Below, piece by piece: positions 10,826 through 21,061 of a stretch of 64,000 nt of DNA (within the stretch, counting starts at the first letter, position 1; each line of letters starts with the position of its first letter). The notes under the pieces were generated by a model that worked only from the letters and a program-made list of their open reading frames with translations, made no database searches and was not told the DNA's origin. Source of the DNA: Uranotaenia lowii (Eukaryota > Arthropoda > Insecta > Diptera > Culicidae); contig NC_073693.1 in NCBI RefSeq assembly GCF_029784155.1, positions 187,385,802 to 187,449,801 on the forward strand, in the 5' to 3' direction. The translations under genes were made by a program, and so were the position numbers.

Positions 10826-11475
10826 ATTCAATAGACTATCACCAGGTGTAAAATCTGCCCCTGGAACATTTCAGCAGCTCATCGCTAAGATGATATCGGG
10901 CCTAGAAGGTGTCGATAATTTTCTCAACGACTTCATAGTTTTCACCAAAACCCAAGCTGAACACGAACAAGCGCTGAACAAACTTTTTGCTCGCATCCAA
11001 GAATATGGTTTCCGTATACGTCCAGAAAAGTGCTCGATCGGCAATTCCGAAATTAAGTATCTCGGGTTTAAAAAAAGCGTATGCCTTAGTTTTCGCTGTC
11101 ACCAAATTCCACCATATGCTTCTTGGGCGCAAATTCAAACTCCAAACGGACCATCAACCTATGCACAAGGTTTTCGGATCCAGAAAAGGAATTCCCCTTC
11201 ACACTGCTAATCGTCTCCAACGATGGGCTTTGTCCTTGCTTGGTTTCGATTTTGAAATTGAATACATTCCAACTGGCAATTTCTGTTACGTCGATGTGCT
11301 GTCACGTCTAATAAGCAATCATAAGAAACCTGAAGAAGAGGTCGTCATCGCTACGATCGGGGTAGAACATGAAATCACTGCGACTCTCGAAAATAGCTTA
11401 TCAGCTCTACCAGTGAGTTTCAAAATGATTCAGCATAAGCCACAGCAACTGATCCAACATTGCAAGAAGCGATGA
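10826..11475 (+). pseudogene. mag-like reverse transcriptase and RNase H remnant
   Basis: Starts LFRFNRLSPGVKSAPGTFQQL and continues to VDNFLNDFIVFTKT; the YxDD catalytic motif reads FLND, a loss. Thumb sequence IRPEKCSIGNSEIKYLGF follows. At about 11068 a deletion joins this directly to the end of RNase H: AYALVFAVTKFHHMLLGRKF, TDHQPM and YVDVLSR. Several hundred bases of thumb/RNase H are therefore missing, and the frame shifts. Non-functional. Confidence 0.8.
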
Positions 11476-12605
11476 AATTATTTGCAGTGGGTTGGCCTCA
11501 CAGCAGCCTAATCTCTGTCCCTAAACTTAAAGCATTATACGGACGCCGTGAGAGTTTATCTGTTGTGAATGGATGCATTATGATGGAAGAGAGGTTGGTA
11601 GTTCCTGGCTCCATCGGACAACGAATCGTCAAGCAAATTCACAGAGGCCACCAAGGAATTTAGAGGGGAAGGCAATTGCTCGGAGCATTGTGTTCATTCA
11701 AGCTTCCTTTGCAAGTGCAGCATTTCCAGCCGCAACCGTGGCCTCGGGCTGAGGGACCATGAAGGAGAATTCACCTGGACTATGCAGGTCCTCTGCAAGG
11801 TTTGTTTTACCTAGTGATTGTGGATTCGTATTCAAAATGGCCAGAAATTTTCTAGACTCGTTCAACTACAGCAGCCGTAATTACCCGATATCTTATGGAA
11901 ACGTTTACTCGCTTCGGAGTGCCCGAAACGATTGTCTCCGAGAATGGCTCACAGTTCTCTGGTTCTGAATTTTAAACCATGTGCCAAAAATTGGGTATAC
12001 CTAGTACACATCCGCCTGCGCCTTAACACCCGCAGTCGAACGGACAAACAGAACGATTCGTAGACACGCTCAAACGATCATTGCGCAAGATTATGGAGGG
12101 AGAAGGAGTACCAAGTACGGAAGCTCTTCAAACATTTCTACAAGTTTATCGGTCCACACCAAGCACCGTATTAGATGGTAAATCTCCAGCACAAGAACTT
12201 TTCTGTCGTCCAATACGAACCATACTTGACTTGTAACGCCCCACAACACAAGAAGCACCAGTCAATAAAAAGCACATCAAATAATTTTCCGAAAGACACT
12301 TTAGAGTATGCTAAGGTTTACAACAGTTCAAATAAGTGGTTCTGGGTTCCGGGTACGATTATCGAATCAATTGGCAAAGTAAACTTCAATGTTCTGCTGT
12401 CGTATCATCACGGTCTTAAAAAGTTAATTCGTGCACACTTAAATCAAATTCGTCCAAGGTACGGTGAAACAGCGCAAAATTCGAAAGCCAAATGGACGTT
12501 CGATGTGTTGGTGGATGATTTTGGACTTAATCAAGAAGTAAATCCAGAGCCAGAGGTCGAATCCGAACTGTCATTCCAATCCGCAGTAGCAGATCCACCT
12601 ATAAC
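11476..12605 (+). pseudogene. mag-like integrase, degenerate
   Basis: The integrase that inserts the element's cDNA. A zinc-binding-region remnant ends GQRIVKQIHRGHQG at about 11660. The catalytic core is recognisable in three frames near 11765-12080: SKWPEIF, FGVPETIVSENGSQFSGSEF and HPQSNGQTERF with the DDE Glu. Stops lie at about 11858 and 11970. The C-terminal domain at 12300-12470 has WVPGTII, LKKLIRAHLNQIRPRY. The last codons of the ORF lie beyond the nested hAT MITE (13458-13512). Confidence 0.8.
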
Positions 12606-13449
12606 CAGGCTTCCGAAAAGTACAGCTTTGCTATGACAGCTTTTTTCTTGCCAAACAAACTGTCTCGGTTTTCCTTACCACTCGGTTCGCTGCTGTACCG
12701 TCGGTAACGAATCGTAATGCTTCGGCTACATCGCACACGTGCGAGAACCCAGGCTGTATCTGAACAATCTGCTCAAAGCATGCGTTGCCGAAAGTGTTGT
12801 GCTTTAAGCTGTAGCGAACCCAACCGACAGTTCGGTTTTCATCCCTTCATGCCTCCTGTTTCGAAAATAATTTCATCCTAACTGTCGGCTGCAGGGCGTG
12901 ACAGTTTTGGGCAGGACTGTTACGGGTGACTGTCGTGCCCATACCGTACCCATGCTTGATCGTATGCGCTGCTGCTCGGTTTCGAATAGATCAAACGAGC
13001 CATCTATTCGCACCGAGCAGCAGCATACGATCGGCGCGTAGCTCGATATGTGGTGCCGGTGCAGGTTAAGCGAAAAGGGGAGGGGAGGGGAGGGTGATTG
13101 GGGTGATCACCACCCGCAGTAGCTTCAAGCAAAAGGAAAATACGTTCGTTCGAAATCAACTCAGCCCAAGCGAATCTCGGCTACAGTCGGACGGAGTAAG
13201 TAGTACTGTCATGCGAAATTCAACGCATTAAAAACTGTCACGAAGATTTTCCCAAAACTGTCACGAAGCTTAAAAAAATTTCATACCCACGAACAAACTA
13301 TCGCATGAGGTAAAATAAGCCATCGCTGTACATCGCACGACCGCTCCTTTTAAAACTGTCGGGGAAGAAATATTCGCGAAGCTTTCATCGAGGTGCATGT
13401 GCGACATTCGCAAAAATACTGTCGTTCGCCAGTACTTTTCGGAAGCCTG
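12606..13449. mobile_element. hAT-type MITE with many ACTGTC motifs, in the mag 3' end
   Basis: Perfect 18-bp inverted ends (caggcttccgaaaagtac at 12606-12623, its complement at 13432-13449) are flanked by the 8-bp TSD cctataac at 12598-12605 and 13450-13457. The interior has about ten copies of actgtc or gacagt on both strands, concentrated toward the ends, as expected of transposase-binding subterminal repeats in hAT elements. It also has a large hairpin at 12958-13032. No transposase frame. The mag ORF continues to a TAA at 13510-13512 when it is ignored. Confidence 0.9.
12958..13032. repeat. Long imperfect hairpin inside the hAT MITE
   Basis: gatcgtatgcgctgctgctc...atagat at 12958-12991 is followed, after about 10 nt, by its near reverse complement atctattcgcaccgagcagc...gatc at 13002-13032. 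This makes a stem of about 31 bp with a 3-nt bulge. Confidence 0.85.
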
Positions 13450-13457
13450 CCTATAAC

Positions 13458-13555
13458 TACCACCAATCCAGCCACAAGTTCAACATCCAACCAGAAACAT
13501 CCGGTTACCTAAAAGGTTGGAAGACTTCGTCGTGGGATGAGCTGAAAGGGGGAGA
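13458..13555 (+). other. mag ORF terminus and polypurine tract
   Basis: The final codons of the mag-like ORF, after the nested MITE, end at TAA 13510-13512. The purine tract gaaagggggaga (about 13544-13555) directly abuts the 3' LTR and would prime plus-strand DNA synthesis. Confidence 0.7.
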
Positions 13556-13707
13556 TGCTACCACCCTGTTGAAACTACTGGATACAACCCTGTTAACTAT
13601 GGACTGAGAGAGAAGAATGGGGTTATGTTGTAACGTGTAGGCAAGAGGACAAGATTTAAAGTAATAATTGTTAAAAACTTAATATTTTATTTAGTAAAAA
13701 CACAATA
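13556..13707 (+). repeat. 3' LTR of the mag-like element
   Basis: Matches 7927-8084 apart from several substitutions and about 6 bp of deletions. It is followed by TSD gcatc at 13708-13712. Confidence 0.9.
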
Positions 13708-13712
13708 GCATC

Positions 13713-13860
13713 GATACAAAATTCTTCTTTTTCCCTACCACGTTTTGCAGAATCATTCAACCAATTTGCAATTTTTGATAAATGTGTGACGCCATAATGG
13801 CCGTTGCGCAAAACACCAATTTCAGTAATTTTTGGTTTTGTTCGAACTAAATTTTACTTT
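13713..13860 (-). pseudogene. Non-LTR ORF1, upstream part
   Basis: The minus-strand frame reads ...EIGVLRNGHYGVTHLSKIA... toward REKEEFCID and joins in frame to DATPRRPANL at 7926 if the mag-like element and one gcatc are ignored. A stop (TAA) lies upstream at about 13864, where MITE-like sequence begins, so the ORF1 start is lost. No named domain is recognised; identity is by frame continuity. Confidence 0.5.
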
Positions 13861-13865
13861 TTTTC

Positions 13866-14036
13866 TGTCAATGAAGGTGTCACAGTGTGCTGCATACATT
13901 AAGGGGTTAAACATTCGTCTATCTAAAATCTTGAACATAAATGTTTGGATAGATGAAAGTTTAATGTTAACAAACACGTAATTATGGGTTTAATTTCTAT
14001 TTGCATTTTGTTACATTTTACCCCAGACGGGTAACT
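13866..14036. mobile_element. Truncated TACCGT-type MITE, right end
   Basis: Contains the family landmark gtgctgcatacattaagggg (about 13890) and ends with taccccagacggg followed by ta, a plausible right terminus (inverted: ta-cccgtctggggtaaaatg). The left end is missing. Related to 5671-6880 and 56679-57630. Non-coding. Confidence 0.45.
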
Positions 14037-16055
14037 GAATAAAAAAAATATTTATTTGAAAAAAATTGGTGACTGTCCCAAAATATTTTCACTCCAACAG
14101 TGATGGTAAAAGATAGGTAAAGTTTTTAACGGCATCGAAAAAAGTGTTTACATATATTGTTCGCATATATTTACATATATTGTTGCATATAAGAAGCAAA
14201 AAAATTGAATTGTTATCATTGAATGATACCTCAATAACATTATATTCAAATAAATATTAAATAAGTTCTGTGGTGTAGAAATTTTGTACTTAACCCCGCT
14301 GTTGCATACCGTTTGACGGTATTGAATAAAGCTAAAAAAATGAAATTAAACAAAAATCTTCGAGCTGCTATGCAGTAGAGGGTCATAAACGCTTTCATGA
14401 ATGTTTGTTTACAACAACATCGCATAAGCTTGAAGTATAGAAGTAAGACTCACGATAGAATTTTATTTTTTTGAAATCCAAGGGTAATATCGAAGCGGAT
14501 TTTTTTAGCAAGTGGCAAAGTATATGGATAAACCCTTCCAACATAAATTTAATACCTAAAACTGGTAATGTAAAAAAAACGTTCAATTATCCCACACAAG
14601 TCTAAAAATATCAAGAGCTCTCCATTTTTTGAATGACCGTTAACTAGGAGATAGAACCAACAGCTTGTCGAAAACATGCTCCTATCCAAACAACTTATGG
14701 TTCCACAAAAATATCTTCCATTTTACCGCCAGACTCGGGTTCAGAAAATGGACAACATATTGATCATCACTCTGTGTCCCTCATAGTGCCTTCGGCTTTT
14801 TATCTCAGCTTTCAAAACATTCAAACCAAGTGTCACAACTGTTTAGCTCGCCACTCACTTCAAGTGAAAAATGGATCCAGAAATTTTTCACCATCAAAAG
14901 CATAGATTAAGCGTGATGGGACAGGTTATATTACACCTCTGTGTACGTGAGCAGAATCTTCCGGCTGAAGAGATTTGCGCTCGTTTCTTGTTGTATGATG
15001 TATATTCGTCCTGATCATTTGTCATTATTGGTGAGTCGAAAAAAAATAGGCCCTCTGTCAGAAATTAGATGACATGAGGCTTCGAAGGCTTTCAACACAA
15101 CGGAGGTCTTGTCGAGTCCCTGCCAAACAAACAGAATATCACCCTCGTTCGGAAGCTTTGTACGATTTCCCACCAAGGAAAATAATCAAAGTATTGACTT
15201 TTTGCCTCGTAGCCACACGAGACCAAATGTTGATCTCCATTTATCCTTGTACACTTTTCGTTTGCTCCGTACTCGCCATCGATGCATCTTCCCAGCATCC
15301 TTAAAGCACGAAAAGACGAATCCAAAGTAACATTTTATTCACATTTTCCATTTATTCAGCTGTCAGATGCAGCACGAGTTTTTCATTTTCTACACATATT
15401 CCGACCCCGATATGCTATAGACAATAAGAGAAAAGCAGACATATATTTGCATCGGCATGGGCATCGTAACTGTGAACGGAATAGGATTAGAATAAAATTA
15501 AATATGTGCGCCTCGTTTTCGCACGAAAGTTTCAACGGAACGACATGGAACAGGTGTGCTCACCGTGGCCCGAGCGTGTGTTCGAGTTTGATGGCAAATG
15601 TAAAGGTGAGAATATATGCGCGAGAAAAAAAAAATAGATTTTCCTCACCTTGTCACAAAACTTGCCATCCCATTTCGGGGAAAAAGGGCACTCTAGACAG
15701 CTGGCTGATATATTTTGGCTTTTGAGAAGAGTCGAACAAACTTTTTCTGGTTGGTGCTAATGGAGGGTAAAAATGGGTTTAAAATATTTTAAGCTACTTT
15801 AAATCACAGAGAGTACACTTTTAGTAATTATTTTGATCGGCTTGGTTGCCCGTGTATCGAGGAATAAGTCTCGTTTTTTTTGTAATTTTATTGTATTTTT
15901 TACATTATGCACTTGGAAAAGAAAATTAATCTGATAACAATCCCCTATAAATTGTAAATGTTACATAAGATTAATAAAGATTATTTTGGAGAAAATATTA
16001 AGTCTTCAGAGTAAAAAAGGTACAAGTAACCAAATGGTCGATTTTGAGTTAACAA
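14037..16055. other. Spacer without a supported gene
   Basis: AT-rich. Frames at 15074-15330 and 15282-15725 overlap one another on both strands and show no domain. A 47-codon ATG frame at 14871-15014 is mentioned under findings only. No terminal repeats recognised. Confidence 0.4.
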
Positions 16056-16500
16056 TGCCAAACGATTCTTCATGTACCAAACTTGCCAGACTGCAAAAAT
16101 ATGGGTGTCTAGTGTGGTGGTAGAATAGAGAAGTTGCAATAGTTTGGACAAAACTAAAACACCTTCAAAGAATGTGTCTTAGGGATGTCCGAATCGTTCA
16201 CTACAACTTCTACTGCAGCACTAGAAACTGTGTTTTCTATCAAACCTCTACACTTGTTCCTAAAACAGGAAGCCTTCTCATGTGCTTTTCGTCTACAGGC
16301 AGTTGGTCTCTGGCTGTCAGGAAATATCGAAAGATCATCGAGGCATACAAACGTGTGGCCTGGATTAGTTAGATTAAACGAGTTTAATTTAGCGCCAAAC
16401 GATTTAACACTCTCGATTATTTTTCTTACATGGGGTTTAAAGTCAAATTTCCTTCTCCTCAAGAATGGTTATCAGGTTTTGTAGAGGACCAAATGTCCTC
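16056..16500 (+). pseudogene. LOA/R1-type non-LTR reverse transcriptase C-terminus (left half)
   Basis: Plus-strand relic of the region after the palm of a LOA/R1-like reverse transcriptase: YGCLVWW, a stop, VAIVWTKLKHLQRMCL, then (with a frameshift near 16180) TSTAALETVFSIKPLHLFLK, VGLWLSG, LNEFNLAPNDLT and the KFPSPQEWLSG end. The RNase H that normally follows is found 11.6 kb away at 28129-28318 in the same orientation. The minus-strand non-LTR element therefore sits between two halves of one ORF. The 5' side is truncated at about 16056. Confidence 0.75.
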
Positions 16501-16593
16501 TCATATTGTATTTGTATTTGTATTTGAATTAGAAATTTCATCTGACAGTATTGTCTACATGAATAGAAAACGAGAAAAAGAATCTAACTAAAC

Positions 16594-18497
16594 TTACATA
16601 GTGATACTTGCTAACTGATTACTATTCCTAACTTTAGTTCTAAAAGCATCAGTTGAAATATGAAAATCATACAGGTCGAAAAAATGATTGAACACTTTAA
16701 ACATAGCTCGAAGTGGTTCCTGCTGTCCGTAGTTGGTTCGCTGGAAAACGATGCGCAGAAATTCTCTACCTCTTAGGATCCGTGGTCTGATGTTGATGTT
16801 GATTTGATGTAATAATCCGGGACAGTCAATTTCGTAGTCAATGAGTTTTTTAATGAAGACAGCTCGTGCAATTATGCGCCTTTCGGAGAGGGTTTCCATT
16901 CCTATAAATAAACATCGGTGTTTATAATCAGGAAGAGTGTCAGGATTGTTCCAGGGTAGAAATCGGAGGGCGAATTTGACGAATCTCGATTGGACTGCTT
17001 CGATACGCTTAGCCCAGTATGCTGTGTAAGGACTCCATACAACCGATGCAGTTTCCAAGTTGGATCGTACAAGAGAATAGTACAGAGATCGTAGGCAGTA
17101 GGGATCTTTGAATTCTTCGGAAATCCTTGTGATGAATCCGAGATTTCTATTGGCTTTAGCTATGATGCTGGCGTAATGCTCATGGAAAGTCATTTTCTCG
17201 TCAAGGATGACGCCAAGATCCTTGAAAGATGAGACCCTATCCAGCGGAGTATTCGTAATTTTATAAGACCATGCAATAGGGTTAGATTTACGAGTAAAGG
17301 AGATGATGGCGCACTTCGGGATGCTGATGGTCAGATGGTTGTTAGAACACCATTTGGCGAACAAATCAATGTATTCTTGTAGTCTTAGACAGTCAGCTTT
17401 ATTTTTTACCACATGAAATAGTTTCATGTCGTCCGCGTAACCTAATCGGCATTCGGTAGGAAGCATCAGCAACACATCATTGAAAAAAAGTGAGAAAAGA
17501 AGAGGGCCGAGATTGCTGCCTTGTGGCACGCCTGACTCATTGAGGAATGCAGAAGAAGTTTGGGTTCCTAGTTTTACAGACAGTTGTCTGTTTTTCAGAT
17601 ATGATGCCATCCACGAAACAAACGTTTCCGAAAAGCCCAATCTGTTCAGCTTGGCAAGGAGCAGGTTGTGGCTGACACGGTCGAAAGCAGCTTTGAGATC
17701 CGTGTAAATAGTATCTACTTGGAATCCTTTTTCAATAGATTTGATGCAGTATGAGGAAAACTGGGTCAGATTTGTGCTAATTGATCTACCTGGGAAAAAT
17801 CCGTGTTGGTCGCTGGAGATATAAGCTTTGGCTTCGCGCATTATGGTTTTAGATATCAAGATTTCAAACAGTTTTGACCCAACACAGAGATATGTGATTC
17901 CTCTGTAATTTTGAACATTCTGTTTGTTACCTTTCTTGTGAACTGGAAACATGGATGATTTTTTCCATTGTGCTGGAAACGTGGATGAGATCAATGATCG
18001 GTTTATAATCGACATCAGGGGCGTGCAAAGTTGTAGAGCACAGTTTTTGTAAACTGTGGCTGGTATTCCATCGGGACCTGGCGATGATGAAGGTTTCAGT
18101 TTGGTAATGGCGGCAAGAATTTGGTCAGCAGAATATCTCGGTAATTGTATATCCAAAGCGTTCACTGGCACAAATGTTAAGGCTTGCTCAAGACTTACAT
18201 CGTCAAATAGCGCATTGTGTGTAAAAACACTGGAAAAATGTTTCGCAAAAAGTTCACACTGGCCATCAATCGAATCACAAACTTCGTCATTCAAGTGCAT
18301 TCTTGTGGGCAAACCGGTTTCCTTTCTTTTCTCGTTCACAAACGACCAGAATTGTTTTGGGTTTCGCTTCAAATTTGCCTGCATGCGGATCGAGTATCTT
18401 TTGTAAAGAGTTCGGTTGTATTTTTTGTAATTGTTACTAGCTTTTATAAATGCCGATTTCGAATAGGCATCTTTATGAAGGCTATAATATCTGAGAG
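16594..18497 (-). pseudogene. Non-LTR reverse transcriptase (3' half of ORF2)
   Basis: Copies element RNA into DNA at the nicked target. Within the 596 codons from Met at 18384: NPKQFWSFVNEKR (8-20), SSPGPDGIP (100-108), the IYTDLKAAFDRVSH box with catalytic Asp229, GVPQGSNLGPLLFSLFFND (285-303) and the YADD active site (316-319). The thumb region includes LRSLYYSLVRSNLETASVVW. It is open for about 635 codons from the insertion point to the stop at 16594, without an internal stop. No RNase H follows. It lacks its own endonuclease only because of the LTR insertion, and could not be expressed whole now. Confidence 0.9.
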
Positions 18498-18776
18498 TGT
18501 AAAACTTCCGATCGTGGCCACCTGGAAAATCTCCGGTTACTGATTGATACGTCCTAAGGAACCTACCGGGCTTCCGTTTTGTTGGTAGTTAACCAAACCG
18601 ACGCGTTCTGCGAACCGTGTCGCTGTCGAGCTTCTCGCGTGACCGAGATGGACTGATGGAGGGAAAGGGACCAATAGTGGATTCTAAAGTTTATATTAAT
18701 TCTCGGGGGGTAGCTGGATGTGAATGCTACTATGAAATATGTATATTAGTGAGGCGCGGTAAATCAACTCCTTACA
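18498..18776 (-). repeat. 3' LTR of the non-autonomous element
   Basis: 279 bp, reading tgtaaaacttccgatcgtgg... to ...aatcaactccttaca on the plus strand. Appears identical to 26765-27043. TSD gagag lies at 18493-18497. Confidence 0.93.
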
Positions 18777-18791
18777 TTCCCCTTCTTCCCC
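18777..18791 (-). promoter_or_regulatory. Polypurine tract
   Basis: ttccccttcttcccc on the plus strand, that is GGGGAAGAAGGGGAA on the element strand, directly abuts the 3' LTR. It would prime plus-strand DNA synthesis and fixes the element's orientation as minus. Confidence 0.85.
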
Positions 18792-19425
18792 ATGGAAAAA
18801 TAAGAAAAAAAAATCATATGACTATCATTTTTTCTCTTTGCTAAATTTTTAATTCTAGCTTGCTATTAAAGGACTGTTTAAATTTCTTGGCAATCTTGAT
18901 TGACGAGATTCCAACAGCTTGCTTTATAATTTTCCCTCTATTTTTTGCCATTAAGCAGAGCCCATACATTTTTTCAATCGAAGAAGCATGAATTTGATAA
19001 ATTTTTGGAACATTTAATTACGTTATTGCAACGCATCGTCGTCATCCAAAACATTTAGCGGCATTCATTAAATTTTTTTACTAGTGGAATGCGAGAAATG
19101 AAATAGAAGTCCAAAACCACACGAACATAATGTGAGCTGCACGCCAAGGAAATACAATCGCCGCTAGCAATTAGCCTCATGTAGGAACGAGCCGAATAAG
19201 CTTTTACTGATTTTGATCAATTACCATTTGCATCATTTTACGCAACTTGATCAGTTTGGGAACATAATGAATACCATCTTGAAAAATATTGGAGTGTGAT
19301 TGAACACAACTAGTATATAACTTCTCGTAACGCTTATACCCCATCGCCACGCCGTCACTGGTCACAGGCGTTACATCATAAACATAAACAAAAAGCTGCT
19401 GAGAAAACCAGAAAACCGAAACAGC
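18792..19425 (-). other. Non-coding interior of the LTR element, 3' part
   Basis: No gag/pol homology. The minus-strand frame at 19204-19467 (87 codons) crosses the I-type insertion boundary and is not a real gene. It ends at the 12-bp TSD cactttactaga (19426-19437). Confidence 0.6.
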
Positions 19426-19704
19426 CACTTTACTAGAGGATTCGGAGTGTAGATTTTCGTGCGACAAGTTGATCTAACGTGATTTCGGGAATTTATATTC
19501 AAAATTCGAGCAAAAAACGGTGTTTCGAGTCGGAAATATTATTTGAAACGGTTTCAAAGTTAAGAACAGTTTGTGAAATAGTATTAAATAGGAAAAAGCT
19601 AACTATTTTAACGCCAAATCGGGCGATAGAGACGCCAGTGAGAGTGAAGTGGGAAAGTGAGGTTATATTGAGAATCGAAAAAATGAAAGTGCAAGGAAAA
19701 TAAA

Positions 19705-21051
19705 ATGGCGAACGTTCCAGAACAATATTCTTTACCGGAGGATCAAGATATGGCTCACCCACAAAATCCCGTTGGACGTTTACCGGCGGAAAAAATTAAA
19801 GAAAAAATTAATTACCAATATACGGCTGGAGATCAAGGGCCGTTCAGGGTATTGGTTGAGAAAATCGACAGAAATGATGGTAACCAAATCAACAAATTAT
19901 CGCTTGCTAACACATTACGTAAAATGATGTTGTTTAAAGCCCACATAATCGACCTAAAAAACGTAGGAAAACACAAAATTATGGTTTATCTCAACAATTA
20001 CCAATTAGCAAACCGGCTTACAGTTGAAGACAGTCTCAAGGAAAAAAACTACAGAGCTTACATTCCCCAGCACCTGATAGCAGTTGCAGGAGTTATTGCG
20101 GACGTCCCCTTAGACATCTCGGAAGAAGATTTTTTGGAGGGAATAGAATGTGAATACCAAATAATGAAAGTGCAACGACTCACAAGGTGGGTTGAGGAAA
20201 AGGAAAAAAAGGAACCAACGCAGCGGGTAAGTGTTCTGTTTAGAACAAACAAGTTACCGGATTCCGTTAAAGTTTTGCACTGCTCGATGAAGGTACGCCC
20301 CTTCTTTAGAAAAACTTATATTTGTTTAAACTGCCTTCGTTATAACCACCGCACTGAAAATTGCAAGGGAAAAAGGAGATGTCAAAAATGTTCAAAAATC
20401 CACACAAATATCGTAGAATATAACAACTGCTCACAAGGAACCAAATGTTACCACTGTCGAACTGACCATCCAACCACAGATGTGAACTGCCCTGAACGAG
20501 CTCGTCAGAACAACATACAGGCGATTTTGGCTCGCACCAACCTGACTTCTGTCGAAGTCATCGAACAGTTCCCGACGAAGACGCAGAATTATTACGAGGC
20601 ACTCGTGGATGCAGCTCAAGACCCGACCCCACAAGAATCATACGCTAGTATGACGGCTGGGAAATTTCAGCAAAAGAGGCAGGAAAGCAGAATTGTTCAT
20701 CGTAAACGAGAAGCAGAAAAAACCAATCCGACACTCATCAGCGACCAGGTGTCCATGTTTGAAAACAAAAGGAAGGACAAAACCGAACACCAACAAGCAC
20801 CGTTTGCACTGTTCAATAAATACAGGACCACGGAAGCAGAACGATTTAAAGCAAATCTACGGAAAATACAACCAGGTAAGACCATATCCAGTAAAGATAA
20901 CGAGCCCACCCCATCATCGAGCAAACAGCTTCGTCTCGATGACGGCACACACAGAGAAAAGTTTTCGTCTTTCATTAATGATATGATAGGTAAAGGAGAA
21001 ATTAATCCAAAAAGTTTAGAAATTCTTAAAGATAATAAAAAGCAATGCTAA
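19705..21051 (+). CDS. I-type retrotransposon ORF1 (Gag-like RNA-binding protein)
   Basis: A 448-aa protein expected to coat element RNA in the ribonucleoprotein particle. Three zinc-knuckle-like motifs lie in the middle: CLNCLRYNHRTENC (from about residue 206), a CQKCSK...C block (from about 223) and CYHCRTDHPTTDVNC (from about 249). Other non-LTR Gag-like ORF1 proteins also carry tandem knuckles. The N-terminal 200 residues include an RRM-like stretch (FRVLVEKIDRNDG...). The C-terminus is charged and rich in Lys, Gln and Ser. The start codon is in gaaaataaaATGgcg. The stop precedes the ORF2 ATG by 10 bp, so ORF2 may be translated by reinitiation (inference). Confidence 0.9.
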   Translation: MANVPEQYSLPEDQDMAHPQNPVGRLPAEKIKEKINYQYTAGDQGPFRVLVEKIDRNDGNQINKLSLANTLRKMMLFKAHIIDLKNVGKHKIMVYLNNYQLANRLTVEDSLKEKNYRAYIPQHLIAVAGVIADVPLDISEEDFLEGIECEYQIMKVQRLTRWVEEKEKKEPTQRVSVLFRTNKLPDSVKVLHCSMKVRPFFRKTYICLNCLRYNHRTENCKGKRRCQKCSKIHTNIVEYNNCSQGTKCYHCRTDHPTTDVNCPERARQNNIQAILARTNLTSVEVIEQFPTKTQNYYEALVDAAQDPTPQESYASMTAGKFQQKRQESRIVHRKREAEKTNPTLISDQVSMFENKRKDKTEHQQAPFALFNKYRTTEAERFKANLRKIQPGKTISSKDNEPTPSSSKQLRLDDGTHREKFSSFINDMIGKGEINPKSLEILKDNKKQC

Positions 21052-21061
21052 TGATACAATC

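Larger units (their letters stand above)
7927..13707 (+). mobile_element. mag-like Ty3/gypsy LTR retrotransposon, degenerate
   Basis: LTRs at 7927-8084 and 13556-13707 flank gag, protease, reverse transcriptase, RNase H and integrase relics in gypsy order. The 5-bp TSD gcatc lies at 7922-7926 and 13708-13712. A primer-site-like ttttggcgacgaggtcagt follows the 5' LTR, and a purine tract (gaaagggggaga) precedes the 3' LTR. The LTRs differ at several positions and in length, so the insertion is old. The Gag with two zinc knuckles and the overall character fit the mag lineage (inference). Four later insertions sit inside it: 8354-8841, 9667-9974, about 10436-10825 and 12606-13449. Confidence 0.9.

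Noticed and set aside
15074..15725. Overlapping plus and minus ORFs in a spacer
   Set aside because: No domain, overlap on both strands, low-complexity composition; treated as chance.
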